From the NCBI GenBank assembly GCA_030038195.1, contig JASHPJ010000071.1, positions 16,503 through 80,502 on the forward strand: a stretch of 64,000 nt of DNA. The letters run 5' to 3'. The position numbers and the translations under genes were made by a program. The notes under the pieces are model-generated. The model saw nothing but the letters and a program-made list of their open reading frames with translations, did no database searches and was not told where the DNA came from. Each line of letters begins with the position of its first letter. Within the stretch, counting starts at the first letter, position 1. Source of the DNA: Acidobacteriaceae bacterium (lineage in GTDB: Bacteria; Acidobacteriota; Terriglobia; Terriglobales; Acidobacteriaceae). Positions 16,219 through 23,755 of this stretch are shown one piece after another.

Positions 16219-18611
16219 TTGCCTCCTTCCACAATGACCTGGAGCGTCCCACGCTCCGGATAGTTGGGGTCGTTATTCACACGGAGAATCTGGCTGGGGC
16301 CGAAAGCGAGAGTGCCGGGCAGATCGACAAAAATCGGCGTCACGCCGCGCTCGCGGTATTGCACTGACAGTACCCCGGCCACTCCATATGCCCCTTGGAT
16401 CGCGGCTTCGAGCGCGCTGCGCTCGAGCGGGGTGCCGAAGGTGAAGTTGTCAAAGTAGAAGAAGCCGGTGCTTCCGTCGGGGTTCTTCGCATCGCTCAGG
16501 GCCAGCAGCACGGCCGATTCGACATCGCCCTGGAAAGCACTCGAACATGCGCAGACGGTGACGATCAGGTCGATGGATACATAATCCGGAGCCGGTACGT
16601 AGGACTCATAACCGGCCATCCTGTAACGGTTGAGCAGATTGATAAGCTGGACCTGTTCATCGACCGTGATATCGTCTGTGCCTTCGGGGTCGGCTGTAGT
16701 GAAGACTGTCAGCCAGCTCCCCGTCCAGCGGAACTCAGTGCCCGCGCGCATGACCCATGGCAGCGTCTCAGCCGCAGCCTCATAGTCCTCTGGCCTCACG
16801 GCGCGATACTGCACCGCGCGAAATGCCTGCGGCGCGCGCCGCGCAATTTGTTCGTTGGTCTCCTCGTCCTGGCCGCCGGTTGCTGGAAACGGATTGGTGA
16901 CTGCAGTGACCAATCCCGAACCCGGAGAAGCGCCCGCCGCTGTCGCAACCACGTTCGTGATCGTATCCGCGGCCACGTTGCCCACGCTGCCGCCGCCCAC
17001 GCGATATGTAACCGCGAAAACCGAGCCGGACTCCGGAACCCCGCCGAAGACGTCGTCTCCAAAACGGATCGTAGCTCCGTCATCGTTGAGGTAGTCGTAA
17101 GAAATCGATCCGTCGGAGTTCTTATGGGTGCGGGCATAGTTCATCGGGTCGATGGTGTACGACTCTTCGAATTCCTGCGCTTCCATCAATGTGCTGCGCC
17201 ACATCCAGCTCACCGGGGGCAGGGCCTGATCCTGCGGCTGCTGGACAAGGATGATCTCAGGGAACGGGGCCGGCTGCGGATCGTTCTGCAACAGCCACAC
17301 CAGTGGCGTGTTGGCGAGCGTATACAGGTACTGCTGCGATGCGTTCGGGCCGGTGCGCTGGATAGCGAGCGGCATTTGCACGCCCGCCGGCGTCTGGTCG
17401 ATGGCGAACGATTCCACGTAACGGCGTCCCTGCGTTGCCGGAACAAGATTGCCGGCCAGCAAGGTTCGCGTCAGATCGTGATTCGATGTGACTGGGCTCT
17501 CGAAGACAAGCTGCGTGACTTGAGTTTGAAAAAGCGGATCGGTCTGCTCCGCGATGCTCTGGAGCACGACGATCTCGCGAATCGGAGGATCAACCGGATT
17601 CAGCGCCGCGGTGTCGATAAGCAACTGCTGGCCGGCATAGAACCCGAAGCCGTGTCCGACCACCCACATCCCGGTTGCGCCCTGTTCCAGGCATCTCTGG
17701 CTGTCATCCCACCAGTAAGGCACAATGTTCGGCGAGCCGCTTTTGCAGCGATTCCAGTTCGGACTTACCTGGTAGGTAGCCGTATTCAGCAGCAGCGTAG
17801 TGGGATCGATGAGCCCCGTTCCGGTTTCGAACTCGATCGCCGTTCCGTCGGGCCCCGATGCACTCACCAGCAGCCCTGAAGGAATCGGGCCGCCGGTCAC
17901 GTCGAATTGCAGAAGCACCGACGCGGCGATTGCCGGCTGCGGCTCGTAGTCGACAAGCCGTGCCAGCCGCACCAGCGATCGCCGCTGCGTCGCTGTGTCG
18001 ATCGAAGCCTCTGCCGCGATGCGGTCCTGCGTGTAACTCAGATCGTCGGCCAGGCTGCACAGCGCCTCCATGAACATCACGCCGAAATCAGCTTCCGATC
18101 GCTCCTGCCACGCGGGATATTGAAGAGCCGAAAAGTCAAAAAGCGCCTTGCGAAAACTGAGGAAGTCCTTGGCAAGATAGGTGATCGGCGGCGGCGTTCC
18201 GGTCAAAGGCGGGCACGGCGGAGCTGGCGGTGCGCAGTCGAGAGCCGATGGGCACAGAGCCTTGAACGTAAACTGCACCTGGCTGTAATACGGGTCGAGC
18301 GCCTGGCTCGAAATACTCATCGTATAGAACGAAAAGTCACCCGGTGCCGGAACCTCAAGCGTGAGCAAAGGCCTGTTCTCTGCATCGTACGACCAGCTCG
18401 AGGCGCTGATCGGATCCACCGTTACCGTGGGAATTGTCTCTCCACCGGTAATCGTGGGCGTGGCCGTCAGTGTGCCTTCGAGCGCTACCGTGTTGAGGAA
18501 GTGAACGCGAAGCGTGGTCTGGGCAGAGCTGGCGATCTCGACGAAGTCGATGCCGTTCAGCGTCGTGTTGCCTGGGTCGAGCAATTTGCTCAGCCGATCT
18601 TTCGGTTCCAT
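16215..18611 (-). CDS. Baseplate J-like wedge protein (first; Afp11-type)
   Basis: 798 residues. It contains the hallmarks of J-like baseplate proteins in contractile systems: LSFRKALFDFSALQYPAW with ADFGVMFMEALCSLADDLSY (about 150-193), and a C-terminal J domain with EQIARRAPQAFRAVQYRAVR and DYEAAAETLPWV (about 583-616) and a beta-rich end. In eCIS particles two such subunits build the wedge around the spike hub. It is 1 bp from the gp25 gene (TGATATG) and overlaps the next J-like gene by four bases. Family assignment is firm; the individual Afp11 equivalence is based on order. Confidence 0.88.
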   Translation of the reverse strand: MEPKDRLSKLLDPGNTTLNGIDFVEIASSAQTTLRVHFLNTVALEGTLTATPTITGGETIPTVTVDPISASSWSYDAENRPLLTLEVPAPGDFSFYTMSISSQALDPYYSQVQFTFKALCPSALDCAPPAPPCPPLTGTPPPITYLAKDFLSFRKALFDFSALQYPAWQERSEADFGVMFMEALCSLADDLSYTQDRIAAEASIDTATQRRSLVRLARLVDYEPQPAIAASVLLQFDVTGGPIPSGLLVSASGPDGTAIEFETGTGLIDPTTLLLNTATYQVSPNWNRCKSGSPNIVPYWWDDSQRCLEQGATGMWVVGHGFGFYAGQQLLIDTAALNPVDPPIREIVVLQSIAEQTDPLFQTQVTQLVFESPVTSNHDLTRTLLAGNLVPATQGRRYVESFAIDQTPAGVQMPLAIQRTGPNASQQYLYTLANTPLVWLLQNDPQPAPFPEIILVQQPQDQALPPVSWMWRSTLMEAQEFEESYTIDPMNYARTHKNSDGSISYDYLNDDGATIRFGDDVFGGVPESGSVFAVTYRVGGGSVGNVAADTITNVVATAAGASPGSGLVTAVTNPFPATGGQDEETNEQIARRAPQAFRAVQYRAVRPEDYEAAAETLPWVMRAGTEFRWTGSWLTVFTTADPEGTDDITVDEQVQLINLLNRYRMAGYESYVPAPDYVSIDLIVTVCACSSAFQGDVESAVLLALSDAKNPDGSTGFFYFDNFTFGTPLERSALEAAIQGAYGVAGVLSVQYRERGVTPIFVDLPGTLAFGPSQILRVNNDPNYPERGTLQVIVEGGK

Positions 18612-18612
18612 A

Positions 18613-18990
18613 TCAGCTCACGAGGATTGTGACTTGCTGGTTCGATTGCGTTTCAATCAACAGGTAGTCGATCTCGATCGATATCTGGTTCTCCATGCCG
18701 GCTGAAGGGGTGGCGACGGTGACCTGCTGAACCGTGATCTGATCTCCCAGCCACTGGCTGAGCGCCTGCTGCACCATGATCTGCGTGGTTGCGTTCAGCG
18801 CGTCGGAGTTGGGCGCAAAGACCAACTGGCGCAGGCCGCATCCGAACTGCGGCAGATCGGCGCGCTCGCCCGGAGACGTAAGCAGCACCTGCCGGATCAT
18901 CTGGTCCACATGCGCCGCATAGCTGGTCTGCGCAGCCTGGCCCGAAGCCGGATCGATGCGAAATGGAAATGCGTAGTCGCTGCGGTTCAC
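18613..18990 (-). CDS. gp25/GPW-like baseplate wedge protein
   Basis: 125 residues, the usual length. The motif YAAHVDQMIRQVLLTSPGER then LPQFGCGLRQLVF is diagnostic of the gp25/W family (T4 gp25, P2 W, T6SS TssE, Afp9). It nucleates sheath assembly and connects wedge to sheath. It lies between the PAAR gene (16 bp upstream) and the first J-like gene, the conserved spike-wedge order of eCIS loci. Confidence 0.92.
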   Translation of the reverse strand: MNRSDYAFPFRIDPASGQAAQTSYAAHVDQMIRQVLLTSPGERADLPQFGCGLRQLVFAPNSDALNATTQIMVQQALSQWLGDQITVQQVTVATPSAGMENQISIEIDYLLIETQSNQQVTILVS

Positions 18991-19006
18991 GTGATCCCCT
19001 TCCTGC

Positions 19007-19336
19007 TTACATGCCCGAAACGCTCGGCTGCGTCATCATGATCAGCACCGTGCCCTGCACAGCCGCGTCTGCAGCGATGCAGAGTCCAACGCTCTCTTCG
19101 CTCAGCGTGAAGCTTCCGCTCACCTGGCTTGCGCTGTCGGGCTGCACCCATTGCACCTGGACGCACGGATGGGGGATGATCCCAACGACAAATGGGCAGC
19201 CCGCAACAAGGTAAGTGTCGGTGGCAAGGATGCAGGGATCGCCCGCCGCCATCACTTGCGTATTCGCGGTGATCACGCTTACCGTGCCGCCGTGCGGGCA
19301 CATCATCATGCTTGATACATTGAGCAAATTTGCCAT
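19007..19336 (-). CDS. PAAR-like spike tip protein
   Basis: 109 residues. The N-terminal MMCPHGGTVSV motif and glycine/cysteine spacing (ILATDTYLVAGCPFVVG) fit PAAR-like tip proteins, which form a small metal-bound cone on the spike trimer (Afp10 equivalent). Candidate ligands are C13, H15, C47 and C58. It follows the DUF4157/HExxH cargo gene by 42 bp, so the cargo gene is sandwiched between spike and tip genes. Confidence 0.85.
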   Translation of the reverse strand: MANLLNVSSMMMCPHGGTVSVITANTQVMAAGDPCILATDTYLVAGCPFVVGIIPHPCVQVQWVQPDSASQVSGSFTLSEESVGLCIAADAAVQGTVLIMMTQPSVSGM

Positions 19337-19378
19337 CGAGCTCCCTCATGCTTGCTGCGCCGTCTTTCTCCGCCCGCC

Positions 19379-20749
19379 TTATGGTGGCGGATCGGGACAC
19401 AGATCGGTGCGTTGGCCCTGGATATCCGTTCCTCCCACAACCTGCGCAAATCGCGCGTAGCACTCCGCCGTACCCTGGCCTCGCCTGACCGGATCCTGAA
19501 TAAAGAAAGCAAAGTTGTGCGCTGACTCGTGCAGGACGGTGCCGGCCTGGAAGGCCGCGCTCTCGGTCCAGAAGCCTTCGCAGAAATCCGTCCGGAACGA
19601 GCCTGCGCAGCTCACGGCATTCGCGTTCTTACAGAGATCGCCGGAACAGACTCCGATGGTCCCCGACGGTGGGCCAAGACACGTGAAGAAGAAGCTTCCG
19701 CTCCCGATGGTCCCTCGAATCGCGCGCAGCCGCCGCAACAGCAATGCAGCCGTGCCAACGCCGCTGTCTTTCCACACGCGAGCGCTGTTTGGATCCAGCC
19801 CCATCAGCCTCAGGCCGAAGCCCAGAGCATCCGAGATGGCCGGCCAACCGATCGCTGCGCCTCCCAGTATCCGCCGTCGCGTCGCATCGAGCTCCGCGAT
19901 GGTTTGATCAAGAAGCCGGTTGGCCCCATTCTCTGCGGCGGTAATGACTGCCACCGGATCCGGGATCACTCCGCCGCCGGGCAAGTGAAGCGGTCCCGGC
20001 GCACAGCTCACCTTCTTTGCCGGAGTCCGCTGGAGAGAAAGCGCGCCGGTGCTTTGTGCCGGCACAGACGCAGCATGGCCGCCTTCAATATGCCTTGCGA
20101 CGCTCTCCGCTTCGCGCTCATGCGAGTCATTCTCCGGCCCGATCGTTTGCGCCTGCGCGTTCCTATTCCCCCGTTGCTGCACCACGTGTGCCAATTCGTG
20201 CGCTAGCAGATGTCTCGACGTGGCTCCTGTGCCGTAGCCGTTCCGGCCAAAGACAATGTTCCGGCCTACCGTGTACGCCTGCGCATGGACTGCCTCTGCT
20301 GATGCCGCCGCCTTTGCGCCTGTGTGAATGCGCACGTCGCTGAAGTCGTATCCAAAGCGCAGCTCCATGAAGTGGCGCATGCCGGCATCGAGCGGTTGGC
20401 CGGGCGAGCGAAGCGCCTCGTGGACTACGGGCGGCACATGCATAACGTTTTTGCATCCAGTTGCAGCCTTGCGCTGCAGCCCGTTGTCTTCGTGCTTTTT
20501 TTTCTTGCACTCGGCGTACTCTGGTCCCTCGCCTCCGCAACTGCATGTACGCTGTACCACCCCTGCCGGTCCTGCGGCCGTGGATCGAGATTGGAGAAGA
20601 TGCAGCATCGCCTGATTGCCATACGCCGACTGAATGGCCTCAAGCGGCGTGTGCCGGCCACTCAATCGTTCAGCAGGCGGAGCGCTCACCGGACGCAGGC
20701 TTCCTCTGCTGCCTGCATTCTTTGTCTGTCTCGACACGGCGTGAAGCAT
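19379..20749 (-). CDS. DUF4157 protein with C-terminal HExxH peptidase-like domain, candidate eCIS effector
   Basis: 456 residues. A GNQAMLHLL motif (near 44-52) and a cysteine pair (TCSCGG, 69-71) precede a DUF4157 domain (about 104-192) that ends in HELAH (184-188). The C-terminal domain (about 285-456) carries a second zinc site, VLHESAHNFAF (H407/E408/H411), followed by GTAECYARF. That resembles M35/lysine-specific endopeptidase-like domains, where a downstream acidic residue completes the site, but the third ligand is not certain. Several cysteines (357, 368, 373, 381, 390) suggest disulfides. ATG at 20749 is preceded by GGGGAGAG. The gene lies between the gpV-like spike and PAAR genes, arguing that the product is loaded on or in the spike complex. 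Best reading: a secreted metalloprotease effector or cargo. Confidence 0.8.
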   Translation of the reverse strand: MLHAVSRQTKNAGSRGSLRPVSAPPAERLSGRHTPLEAIQSAYGNQAMLHLLQSRSTAAGPAGVVQRTCSCGGEGPEYAECKKKKHEDNGLQRKAATGCKNVMHVPPVVHEALRSPGQPLDAGMRHFMELRFGYDFSDVRIHTGAKAAASAEAVHAQAYTVGRNIVFGRNGYGTGATSRHLLAHELAHVVQQRGNRNAQAQTIGPENDSHEREAESVARHIEGGHAASVPAQSTGALSLQRTPAKKVSCAPGPLHLPGGGVIPDPVAVITAAENGANRLLDQTIAELDATRRRILGGAAIGWPAISDALGFGLRLMGLDPNSARVWKDSGVGTAALLLRRLRAIRGTIGSGSFFFTCLGPPSGTIGVCSGDLCKNANAVSCAGSFRTDFCEGFWTESAAFQAGTVLHESAHNFAFFIQDPVRRGQGTAECYARFAQVVGGTDIQGQRTDLCPDPPP

Positions 20750-20766
20750 GCGTCTCTCCCCGGCTT

Positions 20767-21291
20767 TCAGCCGGCTGTCACTTCCAATGCCCCGTCGTTC
20801 ACGTTCACTTCAGAATCGCTGACCTGCAGGGTGCTGCTACCCCGGCTCAACGTGATGCCCGATGAATCCAGCGTCACCGTGTTCTGGTTCGAATCCGAGA
20901 TGGTGATGGTTCCCTGGTTGTCGTCCAGCAGGATCTTGTGCGGCGAAGCGGTGACAATCGCCTTTACCGTCGGCGTGGCGTCGGAGGGTTGTTCGCCACT
21001 GCGCCAGTAGCAGCCCACCCAGATCGGGTACGAAACATCGCCCCCTTCAAACTCGATCCACACTCCCGAGCCCTGCTCGGGAAGAAATGCAATGCCCACG
21101 TTGTTTCCGGCATAGGGAACGCACGGCATCGCCCATCCCGTGGGCTGTGTTCCCAGCACGGAAGGCACAGTCGCCTTGATGCGCAGCGTGGATGCATCCA
21201 CATCCGTGACCGTGCCGCGGTACTTGCCATAAAACCGATTGCGCACCCGCTCCAGGATCTCGAGCACGGTTTGATCGTTGAGAGCCTGCAT
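20767..21291 (-). CDS. gpV/gp5-like spike protein (OB-fold plus beta needle)
   Basis: 174 residues. The OB-fold part (about 17-90; FYGKYRGTVTDVD, WAMPCVPYAGNNVGIAFLP, GSGVWIEFEGGD) is typical of gpV/VgrG-type spikes. The C-terminal 60 residues are regular beta repeats (ITISDSNQNTVTLDSSGITL) that would form the triple-stranded needle capped by PAAR. In Afp8/VgrG this part is fused to the hub; here hub and spike are separate genes overlapping by one base (TAATG). Confidence 0.9.
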   Translation of the reverse strand: MQALNDQTVLEILERVRNRFYGKYRGTVTDVDASTLRIKATVPSVLGTQPTGWAMPCVPYAGNNVGIAFLPEQGSGVWIEFEGGDVSYPIWVGCYWRSGEQPSDATPTVKAIVTASPHKILLDDNQGTITISDSNQNTVTLDSSGITLSRGSSTLQVSDSEVNVNDGALEVTAG

Positions 21292-22421
21292 TACAGCCCT
21301 CCAATCAGGCTGCTACTGCCCGAAGGCGGCGAGCCCACGGCATTGCGCACCAGCACGAACTTCATCCTGTGCGCCTGCTTGTCAATCGTGTGGCGCACGC
21401 TCCACACGAAATACTTGCCTGAGTTCAGGGCGCCGGCGCCGTCGATCTGCACCACGGTGCCGGCGCGGAGGACGGCATTCAGCCGCGCGACATCCGCTTC
21501 TCCTTCGCAGCGCACAAACCATCCGGCGTCGCGCAGCAGTGACAGCGCGCGCAGGCCCAGCTCCTGTGCATCGTCAACGGTTGTGGTCAGCAACACTTGC
21601 ATGCTTTTTCCTGAGAATTGCGAGAGCGGCACGTCGCTGAGCGGGTCTAGTCCGGAATCGGTCTCATCCACGTTCACGCCGTCCTGGTCCGAGTCAGTGA
21701 AGAGCGCCTGCCACGCCTGCACCTCGGTCGGCCGGGTCACATCCCAATCGAGATTGAGTGCGTCTACGGTCCACGCTTCGGGATCGTTCAGAACCATGGT
21801 CACCACCGGATTGCCGTCTACGCTCGGCTTGACAAAATACCCGGTCCGTTCTCCCGGCGTGTCGGTGCAGCTCACGCGGCATAGCTTGCCATTGCGCCGG
21901 GCAAGGCTGCGCAGAAACTGTATGTCGCTCGCGCGCTGCATCAGGGTATGTCCGTCTTCGGTGTGCGATGGGGAGTCGTCCTCCGTGTTGTCGCTTGCGG
22001 GCGTGATGCCGTAGTCTCCGAAGATGGAGTTCGCCACGTCGGCATCGGTCACATCGACCCATTCCTTCACCTTTTCCTTGAGGTTCATCAGCCAGGAGGC
22101 GTCCTGTCCCCATACGGTCAGCGTCGATCCGGTGGTTCCTTTCTGCAGGCGCAGCTTGTTGGCCAGCACGTAACCGTCGAAGATGCACTGATCCGATTGA
22201 CCCGAGGGCGTCGCCACCACCGCCAGGTTGACGAAGGGCTGAAAGCGCGGGTCGTTCACGAACGTAAGATCACCCGAGCCATCGCTGTCGACGGGCAACG
22301 TCAACTGGATCGCGCCTGGCAGGTCGACGTTCTCCTCAACTTCGAGCGGACCCATCACCGCGATCAGCTCGTCATCGGCCGGCGTGCCGTTGATCAGGAA
22401 TTGGTAAGTGCTCGAAGCCAT
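21291..22421 (-). CDS. Phage late control gene D-like hub protein
   Basis: 376 residues. It matches the gpD/gp27-like hub family: FLINGTPADDELIAVMGPLEV near the N-terminus, VTRPTEVQAW with acidic segments in the middle, and GKYFVWSVRHTID near the C-terminus. Hub trimers form the base on which tube and spike meet (the N-terminal half of Afp8). The true start is the ATG at 22421, four bases after the LysM-like gene stop; an in-frame upstream ATG at 22547 would overlap that gene by over 120 bp and add residues unlike the family. Confidence 0.85.
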   Translation of the reverse strand: MASSTYQFLINGTPADDELIAVMGPLEVEENVDLPGAIQLTLPVDSDGSGDLTFVNDPRFQPFVNLAVVATPSGQSDQCIFDGYVLANKLRLQKGTTGSTLTVWGQDASWLMNLKEKVKEWVDVTDADVANSIFGDYGITPASDNTEDDSPSHTEDGHTLMQRASDIQFLRSLARRNGKLCRVSCTDTPGERTGYFVKPSVDGNPVVTMVLNDPEAWTVDALNLDWDVTRPTEVQAWQALFTDSDQDGVNVDETDSGLDPLSDVPLSQFSGKSMQVLLTTTVDDAQELGLRALSLLRDAGWFVRCEGEADVARLNAVLRAGTVVQIDGAGALNSGKYFVWSVRHTIDKQAHRMKFVLVRNAVGSPPSGSSSLIGGL

Positions 22422-22425
22422 CGTC

Positions 22426-22701
22426 TCAGGAAGAAGCAGCCGGAATTCCGACCGCGGGTTGAACCGCCAGCGCATCTGGCACAGGTGTGTTGTTGACGTT
22501 GCAGAGCTGCCAGAACGCGGTCGCATCCGACAGGAAGTAGTAGGCAATCTGATCGAGGCGCTGGCTGTTTTGCCGCGGAAAGCTGCCCAGCAGCGGTCCT
22601 TGCACGGGCAGTGGCAAAGTTGTCACAGTGACCGTGGCGCCGTTCTGCAGTGTCACCTGGTATTGCGTCATGTTCGCGTATCTCGAGCCTGGGAAAAACA
22701 T
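22426..22701 (-). CDS. Small LysM/gp53-like baseplate protein
   Basis: 91 residues. The central RLDQIAYYFLSDATAFWQLC segment is a LysM-like fold used by gp53-type baseplate proteins and by the C-terminus of Afp7, where it clamps hub to tube. The start is ATG 22701 with GGAGGG five bases upstream; a TTG at 22716 would put the ribosome site inside the gene. In many eCIS this LysM part is fused to the tube-adaptor protein; here it is a separate gene directly after it. Confidence 0.8.
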   Translation of the reverse strand: MFFPGSRYANMTQYQVTLQNGATVTVTTLPLPVQGPLLGSFPRQNSQRLDQIAYYFLSDATAFWQLCNVNNTPVPDALAVQPAVGIPAASS

Positions 22702-22737
22702 CCGATCCCTCCTCAAAGTTCATCCGGCAACGCCGGC

Positions 22738-23457
22738 TCATCCAAACGGCAGCAGGCCTATGATCGACGATGCCGCGTAGGACAGATTGGCCAGCGCCAT
22801 CGCCTGCCGGAAGGCCTGCGAGTAGTCGTAGGCTGCAACTGCCACTTTCTTCAACGAGTCGCTGAGCGCGGTCACTTCATCCGGAGTCAGCACTTGTATC
22901 TCCACCGTCGCCTCGGCATGAATGGGGTTCAGCAGCAGTGCATCATAGAGCTTCTCGGTGATGGTCAGGCTGGTCACCCGCACTGGGACAATCCGCCCTG
23001 GGCCCCAGACAAAGAGAACCGTTGGCATCATGTATTGCGGCACGGTTGGATTGGTCTGTGAAGACGATCCCGTCAGCGCGGAGCTGATCGCCGAGGAAAC
23101 CTTCCCCAGGAGCTGATTCGAGGTGAACGATCCGCTCGGATAGAGCAGCATCTCCAGCGCTGAAAGCCGCGAATAAAGGCCGGTTCCCTTGGCCAGATCG
23201 GCAACCGCGGCATTGCCGTCGGCGATGGTGTCGTTCGAATCCATCATCAGGGTGAATGAAAAGCTTTCGCCGGGCAGTCCCTCCACCGCCAATGGATTCG
23301 GTTTGATACGCGAATCGGGCGACACCTCGGGCGAAGAAGGCTTCCAGGTGTGGGTCATGGTTTCAGGGTTGTACTGAAAGATGATCACGTTGGGCAGCGG
23401 CACCAGGAAGGTGGGCATAAACTGCACAAACGCGCCTTTGAGATACAGTCCCGACAT
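22738..23457 (-). CDS. CIS tube-type adaptor protein (Afp7-like N-terminal part)
   Basis: 239 residues. The segment VIIFQYNPETMTHTWKP followed by PGESFSFTLMMDSND is the signature of the CIS_tube family, the tube-initiator/adaptor between hub and inner tube. A C-terminal amphipathic region rich in alanine follows VEIQVLTPDEV. It stands between the small DUF-type gene at 23513-23749 and the LysM-like gene, the usual eCIS order. Confidence 0.85.
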   Translation of the reverse strand: MSGLYLKGAFVQFMPTFLVPLPNVIIFQYNPETMTHTWKPSSPEVSPDSRIKPNPLAVEGLPGESFSFTLMMDSNDTIADGNAAVADLAKGTGLYSRLSALEMLLYPSGSFTSNQLLGKVSSAISSALTGSSSQTNPTVPQYMMPTVLFVWGPGRIVPVRVTSLTITEKLYDALLLNPIHAEATVEIQVLTPDEVTALSDSLKKVAVAAYDYSQAFRQAMALANLSYAASSIIGLLPFG

Positions 23458-23512
23458 CGATTCGTTTCCCTTTCCCGCACCGGGCGGCGCAACAATCGCG
23501 CCGCCAGGGCCA

Positions 23513-23749
23513 TCAAACCGTTCCCTTCAACTGCCGAACCAGGTCGGCAACAATCCGGTCGGCCAGCGTGGTCACGTTGCCACCTGGGACCATGGTCGCG
23601 CTGGCCTGCATCGCATCGCGCTGCACTGCGCCGCCGGGCGCCGGTGCTGCCGCCAATCCCTCGGCAACCCGCATCGCCAGCAGCCGTCCCTGGTCTTCCG
23701 AAAGTCCGGAAAGCTTGAGACTCAACCGGTCTATTTCAATTCGCGGCAT
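23513..23749 (-). CDS. Small conserved eCIS-associated protein
   Basis: 78 residues. PRIEIDRLSLKLSGLSEDQG near the N-terminus and LADRIVADLVRQL near the C-terminus are features I associate with a small conserved gene that follows the AAA+ ATPase in tail-like clusters. No enzymatic motif is present. It starts 6 bp after the ATPase stop. It may be an ATPase partner or assembly factor; function unknown. Confidence 0.7.
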   Translation of the reverse strand: MPRIEIDRLSLKLSGLSEDQGRLLAMRVAEGLAAAPAPGGAVQRDAMQASATMVPGGNVTTLADRIVADLVRQLKGTV

Positions 23750-23755
23750 TCGAGT

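Noticed and set aside
22422..22547. Longer start of the gpD-like hub gene
   Set aside because: It would overlap the LysM-like gene by over 120 bp and add residues unlike the family; ATG 22421 directly follows the LysM stop.
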